Origin: CP2-2F sp034432555 | GTDB taxonomy: Bacteria > Chloroflexota > Anaerolineae > Aggregatilineales > UBA2796 | Assembly (NCBI GenBank): GCA_034432555.1 | Contig: DAOUBW010000031.1 | Span: forward strand, 65,348-129,347 | Direction: 5' to 3' | DNA length: 64,000 nucleotides | Made by a program: the position numbers and the translations under genes | In this document: positions 60,929 through 64,000 of the stretch, piece by piece | How the letters are laid out: the number at the start of each line of letters is the position of its first letter | Position numbering within the stretch: the first letter of the stretch is position 1 | The notes under the pieces: generated by a model | The model's input: only the letters and a program-made list of their open reading frames with translations | Database searches by the model: none | Told to the model about the DNA's origin: nothing

Positions 60929-61336
60929 TTATGATTGGGTAGGGTGCCCTGTTGCCAACCGTATCTTCACGCGTTCGTCTTTGGCTGCCAAGAAGCTGAG
61001 CGCCTCGTCATAATCGCGCACAAACTGCCCCTGAACGTTTGCTAATCGCATGAGCATTTGCCCGAAGTTGGCGGCAAGCTGCGGCGCGCCATAAATGGCG
61101 GTGTAACCAAGTTTAGGATTATGCAGTGAATTAACCATTCCACGCAGCCCAACCAGATCGAGTGGGAACTTGCCGACATGCCTTGCATCCGTCAGGACAT
61201 GCACCGGCGGTGTGCCGCGCTCGATCATGGCTTGGATTTCGGCATCTGTTGCCTGAATATCTGACGCGCTCAGATCGCCAATGGCTTGCGAGAAAATGAC
61301 AATATCATCAACCAGCCATTTGACGATCTGTGGCAT
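60929..61336 (-). CDS. SpoIIAA/STAS-like protein, tandem paralogue A
   Basis: The 135-residue protein (MPQIVKWLVDDIVIFSQAIG ... PPVHVLTDARHVGKFPLDLVGLRG ... GQFVRDYDEALSFLAAKDERV) resembles small SpoIIAA-like STAS-fold proteins: a central PVHVLTD strand and a final helix ending EALSFLxxxD. It is clearly paralogous to the next gene (shared FPLDL-GLR, AIYGA, QML--LA-VQ--FVRDY). Function unknown. It lies 56 nt after paralogue B on the same strand. Confidence 0.65.
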   Translation of the reverse strand: MPQIVKWLVDDIVIFSQAIGDLSASDIQATDAEIQAMIERGTPPVHVLTDARHVGKFPLDLVGLRGMVNSLHNPKLGYTAIYGAPQLAANFGQMLMRLANVQGQFVRDYDEALSFLAAKDERVKIRLATGHPTQS

Positions 61337-61392
61337 CACAAAGTCTCTCAGATTTTTTTCTGGCACTGGGCGGGCTGTCTCTAGCAATTACC

Positions 61393-61803
61393 TTACGCCT
61401 CTGTTGGAATAGTACCTGCTTCCAACGCCGCCTTGATGCGCGGATCGTGCTGCGCCAGATAGTTCAGCGCATCCGTATAATCGCGCACAAAGCGCGCCTG
61501 GACGCCTGCTAAACTTATCAGCATTTGGGCGAAGCTGCTTGCCATGCGCGAAGCGCCATAGATAGCGATATGCCCAAGGTTGGGATGTTTCAGGTACGAG
61601 TTTGTCTTCCGTAACCCGATCAGATCAAGGGGAAAGTTGCCCATCTCTTTAATATCCGCCAGCATATGTACGGGTGGCTCGCCAGCATCTAGGTATGCAG
61701 TTATTTCAGTATCGGCTACCCGCATTTCTTCAAGCGTAACATCCTTTGTGACATAAACGATGACGATCTGCTTCTCAATCAACCAAGTGATATTCTGTTG
61801 CAT
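61393..61803 (-). CDS. SpoIIAA/STAS-like protein, tandem paralogue B
   Basis: The 136-residue protein (MQQNITWLIEKQIVIVYVTK ... PPVHMLADIKEMGNFPLDLIGLRK ... ARFVRDYTDALNYLAQHDPRI) aligns end to end with paralogue A without gaps of note. No membrane segment or signal is seen. The ATG at 61803 matches the paralogue start; a longer frame from 61851 is rejected. Upstream lies a third, deleted copy. Confidence 0.65.
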   Translation of the reverse strand: MQQNITWLIEKQIVIVYVTKDVTLEEMRVADTEITAYLDAGEPPVHMLADIKEMGNFPLDLIGLRKTNSYLKHPNLGHIAIYGASRMASSFAQMLISLAGVQARFVRDYTDALNYLAQHDPRIKAALEAGTIPTEA

Positions 61804-61932
61804 ATACCCTTCCAAAAGAAACGAAGTCTTTGTCTTTTGCCAATATATCAATTCTTTTCTTCCTTATCACTTTAACCTACAAAAACTTGGTCAAACAGTG
61901 TCTGTGCCGTCGGTCAAGCTTTATGCCTCTAG

Positions 61933-62054
61933 CTACGCCTTTATGGGAATAGTGACTGCTTCCAAACTGGCTGCCTGTGATTCTTTAGGGATTATATCCC
62001 CTGATGAATGACGATAACCTGCTTTTCAATCAGCCAAGCCAAATTCTGTGGCAT
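61933..62054 (-). pseudogene. Internally deleted third copy of the SpoIIAA-like gene
   Basis: The minus strand at 62054 begins MPQNLAWLIEKQVIVIHQG, matching the starts of both paralogues (MQQNITWLIEKQIVIVYV). A stop follows almost at once. Shortly after, in another frame, QAASLEAVTIPIKA ends at a stop at 61933, matching the end of paralogue B (KAALEAGTIPTEA). About 100 central codons are missing, so the copy is dead. The surrounding 430-nt gap (61804-62231) holds nothing else recognisable. Confidence 0.75.
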
Positions 62055-62231
62055 AGATACCCCAAACCTACAATTACCTTCGCTAAGGTTAGCATGGTCT
62101 TTTCTTATTGAGTGCGTTAAACCGTGAAGATTTTATGAAAAGCCTGTAAAGATGATAAAGACATCAAAGTGCGTTAGACTTCTTCTAGGCTGAAATGCCT
62201 TTTGCAAAGGCACAGGACAGGAAAAAACTTT

Positions 62232-63119
62232 ATGAGCGCTGAAACATTTGCAAAACTAATTGACGGCAAGGCACTTGCCGCCCAAGTCCGTGCAGAAGTA
62301 GCGGCACGCGCCGCAGCACTTGCCGAACACGGTGTGCGTGGCGGCTTGGCTGCCGTGCTGGTTGGCGATAATCCCGCATCGCATACCTATGTCCGCATGA
62401 AGCGCAAAGCCTGCGCCGAGGTCGGCATTCAGTCGTTTTACTATGAGCTGCCCACCGAAACCTCACAGGCAGACCTTGAGGCATTGGTCGAGGCGCTCAA
62501 TGCGCGTGCCGATGTACACGGTATTTTAGTGCAGTTGCCGCTGCCCGCACACCTGGATGAGCAGCGCGTGCTAAGCCTGATCAGCACGGCGAAGGATGTG
62601 GATGGCTTTCATCCGCTGAACATTGGGCGCTTAGCGATGAAAGGGCGCGAGCCGGATTTTTTGCCCGCCACGCCAGCCGGCGTCATGCGCCTGTTAGAGG
62701 CATACGACGCGCCCTTTGCTGGTGCGAACGCCGTTGTGCTAGGCAGAAGCAACATCGTTGGGATGCCTTGCGCGCTGCTGCTGACCAAGCGTGATTGCAC
62801 CGTGACGATCTGCCACAGCCGCACCCGTGATCTGCCTGAGGTAATCCGCCGTGCCGATATCCTGGTGGCAGCGGTTGGACGCCCGCAAATGGTGAAGGGC
62901 GATTGGATTAAGGCAGGCGCGCTGGTCATTGATGTTGGCACCAATCGCGTGCCTGACCCAAGCGCCAAAGATGGCTGGCGTTTGGTGGGCGATGTGGATT
63001 TTGAGGCAGCGCGGCAAGTGGCAGGCGCCATCACGCCGGTGCCGGGCGGCGTCGGACCGATGACGATTGCCATGCTGCTTGAAAACACGATCAAGGCGGC
63101 AGAGCGCAGCCTTCTATGA
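62232..63119 (+). CDS. folD: Bifunctional methylenetetrahydrofolate dehydrogenase/cyclohydrolase
   Basis: FolD interconverts methylene-, methenyl- and formyl-THF. The 295-residue protein shows SHTYVRMKRKACAEVGI (catalytic Lys region), GILVQLPLPAHLDE, DVDGFHPLNIGRLAM, PATPAGVMRLLEAYDAPFAG, VVLGRSNIVGMPCALLL and TPVPGGVGPMTIAMLLENT. The start at 62232 has AGGACAGGA upstream. Its stop overlaps the next gene by 4 nt. Confidence 0.97.
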   Translation: MSAETFAKLIDGKALAAQVRAEVAARAAALAEHGVRGGLAAVLVGDNPASHTYVRMKRKACAEVGIQSFYYELPTETSQADLEALVEALNARADVHGILVQLPLPAHLDEQRVLSLISTAKDVDGFHPLNIGRLAMKGREPDFLPATPAGVMRLLEAYDAPFAGANAVVLGRSNIVGMPCALLLTKRDCTVTICHSRTRDLPEVIRRADILVAAVGRPQMVKGDWIKAGALVIDVGTNRVPDPSAKDGWRLVGDVDFEAARQVAGAITPVPGGVGPMTIAMLLENTIKAAERSLL

Positions 63120-63742
63120 GTGCCTATCCACCGCTGACCCGTGAATTTTATGTGCAGCACGCTACCCGCGTCGCACGCGATTTGCTCGGTGCAGTCTTGG
63201 TGCGCCGCCTTGCCGATGGGACGCTCATCCGCGCCCGCATTGTGGAGACTGAGGCATACAGCGGCGCGGATGATCTCGCCTCACACGGGCGCGCCAAGCG
63301 CACGCCGCGCAACTTGCCGATGTATGGTGAGGCAGGACATGCCTACGTCTACCTGACCTATGGGATGCACTGGCTGTTAAATGTGGTTGCCGAACCTGCC
63401 GAGACGCCTGCCGCTGCCTTGATCCGTGCGGTGGAGCCGTTGGAAGGCATTGAACACATCGCGGCACGGCGCAGCGGGCGTCCGCAGCGCGAATGGACGA
63501 GCGGACCAGCGCGCCTGACGGCTGCACTGGGCATCAGCGGCGCGCACAACAAACTTGATATGACCACTGAGGATAACGGCTTGTGGATCACGGCAGGCAC
63601 GCCCGTGCCTGATTCCGCTGTGCGGACAGGCGCACGGATTGGGCTGGGCAAGCGCGTGCCTGAGCCGTGGTTTTCTATTGCGTGGCGGTGGTGGATTGCG
63701 GATAATCCGTACGTTTCAAAGCCACACCTTTCAAAAGCATGA
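63116..63742 (+). CDS. DNA-3-methyladenine glycosylase (AAG/MPG family)
   Basis: This 208-residue enzyme excises alkylated purines. It shows ARDLLGAVLVRRLADGTLIRARIVETEAYSGADDLASHGRAKRTPRN (the Glu-Ala-Tyr region with the catalytic Glu), MYGEAGHAYVYLTYGMHWLLNVV and GPARLTAALGISGAHNK. Length and motifs are standard. It overlaps folD by ATGA and precedes another coding region by 12 nt, so it belongs to an operon of at least three genes. Confidence 0.93.
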   Translation: MSAYPPLTREFYVQHATRVARDLLGAVLVRRLADGTLIRARIVETEAYSGADDLASHGRAKRTPRNLPMYGEAGHAYVYLTYGMHWLLNVVAEPAETPAAALIRAVEPLEGIEHIAARRSGRPQREWTSGPARLTAALGISGAHNKLDMTTEDNGLWITAGTPVPDSAVRTGARIGLGKRVPEPWFSIAWRWWIADNPYVSKPHLSKA

Positions 63743-63754
63743 GGGATTTTCAGC

Positions 63755-64000
63755 GTGAGCCAGCCAAACATCACCTTCATCTCTGCCAACACCGAAGGCG
63801 ACTACATCGCTTATCAGGGCGTGGTAGACCTGAGCGCGCAGACCTTCCGCCTGCTGCCCGAAGCAACGCGCACCGAACAGGGCGGCAGCCTTGAGCAGTA
63901 CATCGAGGCGCTGCGTGCCGAAGGGCGGCAGATTCTTTCCGCCAAAGCGCGGGATGGCAGCGCCTTCCTGATCGCCAAAGGCACTGATCAGCCCGGCAGC
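63755..64000 (+). CDS. Unknown protein, N-terminal fragment
   Basis: An open frame begins at a GTG at 63755 with GAGGG nine nt upstream, and runs off the right edge after 82 codons (MSQPNITFISANTEGDYIAYQ..., SLEQYIEALRAEGRQILSAKA). No family is recognised. It has no signal peptide. Spacing suggests cotranscription with folD and the glycosylase gene. Confidence 0.6.
   Translation, partial: MSQPNITFISANTEGDYIAYQGVVDLSAQTFRLLPEATRTEQGGSLEQYIEALRAEGRQILSAKARDGSAFLIAKGTDQPGS

Noticed and set aside
61760..62011. Plus-strand 83-residue frame in the gap before folD
   Set aside because: It lies antisense to the start of SpoIIAA-like paralogue B and to the deleted third copy, has no ribosome binding site and resembles nothing.

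Overview
The window looks like a piece of a bacterial chromosome of about 58% GC by eye, most likely from the Chloroflexota. That placement is an inference. It rests on a long Thr-Pro repeat linker of the T-x-T-P-T type, an F420-type LLM oxidoreductase, an FeS-type photolyase, a DUF3352-like secreted protein, a stand-alone MutS-like ATPase and several glycan and envelope proteins. No 16S gene or other decisive marker is present. Coding density is high, and I count about 60 genes. Many recognisable promoters are extended -10 boxes (TGNTATAAT-like, often GCTATAAT or GTATACT) without an obvious -35.

Layout, left: the tail of an ArsR regulator with an SRPBCC partner, tRNA-Gln(TTG), a LOG-family protein, an amidase, and the SRP/translation operon ffh-rpsP-khpA-rimM on the minus strand (0-5.7 kb). 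Then come an MFS transporter with a secreted DUF3352-like protein, a DEDDh exonuclease, and a decayed restriction-modification cassette made of a frameshifted adenine methyltransferase and a broken nuclease (5.8-11 kb). A ParB-fold protein, an HNH nuclease, an AraC/VOC/DUF1801 cassette and an SDR follow (11-15.8 kb). An MBOAT acyltransferase is preceded by a 39-residue membrane peptide whose C-terminus resembles DltX (15.9-17.5 kb). Divergent from it are a large double-VWA envelope protein, a phosphodiester glycosidase lipoprotein and a class IV aminotransferase.

Middle: a methyltransferase, a GbsR-type regulator and argJ; a secreted beta-propeller protein; a response regulator; an orphan rpmJ (L36) gene; an ABC exporter; a photolyase and a MutS-like ATPase that overlap convergently. 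A five-gene membrane and glycan operon (CPBP-like, phosphoesterase-like, Nif3, anchored protein, GT87) runs from 32.9 to 37.2 kb. An LLM oxidoreductase, a LysR regulator, and a WXG100-domain protein with a small membrane protein behind it come next.

Right: a GCS2-type ligase, rpiB, amt, a roadblock-recD2 operon, and a plus-strand run of unknown protein, membrane-anchored protein, TIR-domain protein and nagA (47.9-51.8 kb). A TPR protein is followed by an apparently intact CfrBI-like restriction-modification pair whose methyltransferase carries N-terminal HEAT-like repeats (53.1-55.4 kb). The window ends with a Gfo/Idh/MocA oxidoreductase, a TPR-TM-Thr/Pro-SH3 protein, DUF554, an SH3 protein, a tandem pair of SpoIIAA-like genes plus a deleted third copy, folD, and a methyladenine DNA glycosylase.

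Several short dispersed elements recur between genes, notably a family of 20-bp palindromes built as 9 bp, AA, 9 bp. The loci most worth a second look are the DltX-like micropeptide with its MBOAT, the TIR operon, the WXG100 pair, and the contrast between one dead and one intact restriction-modification system.
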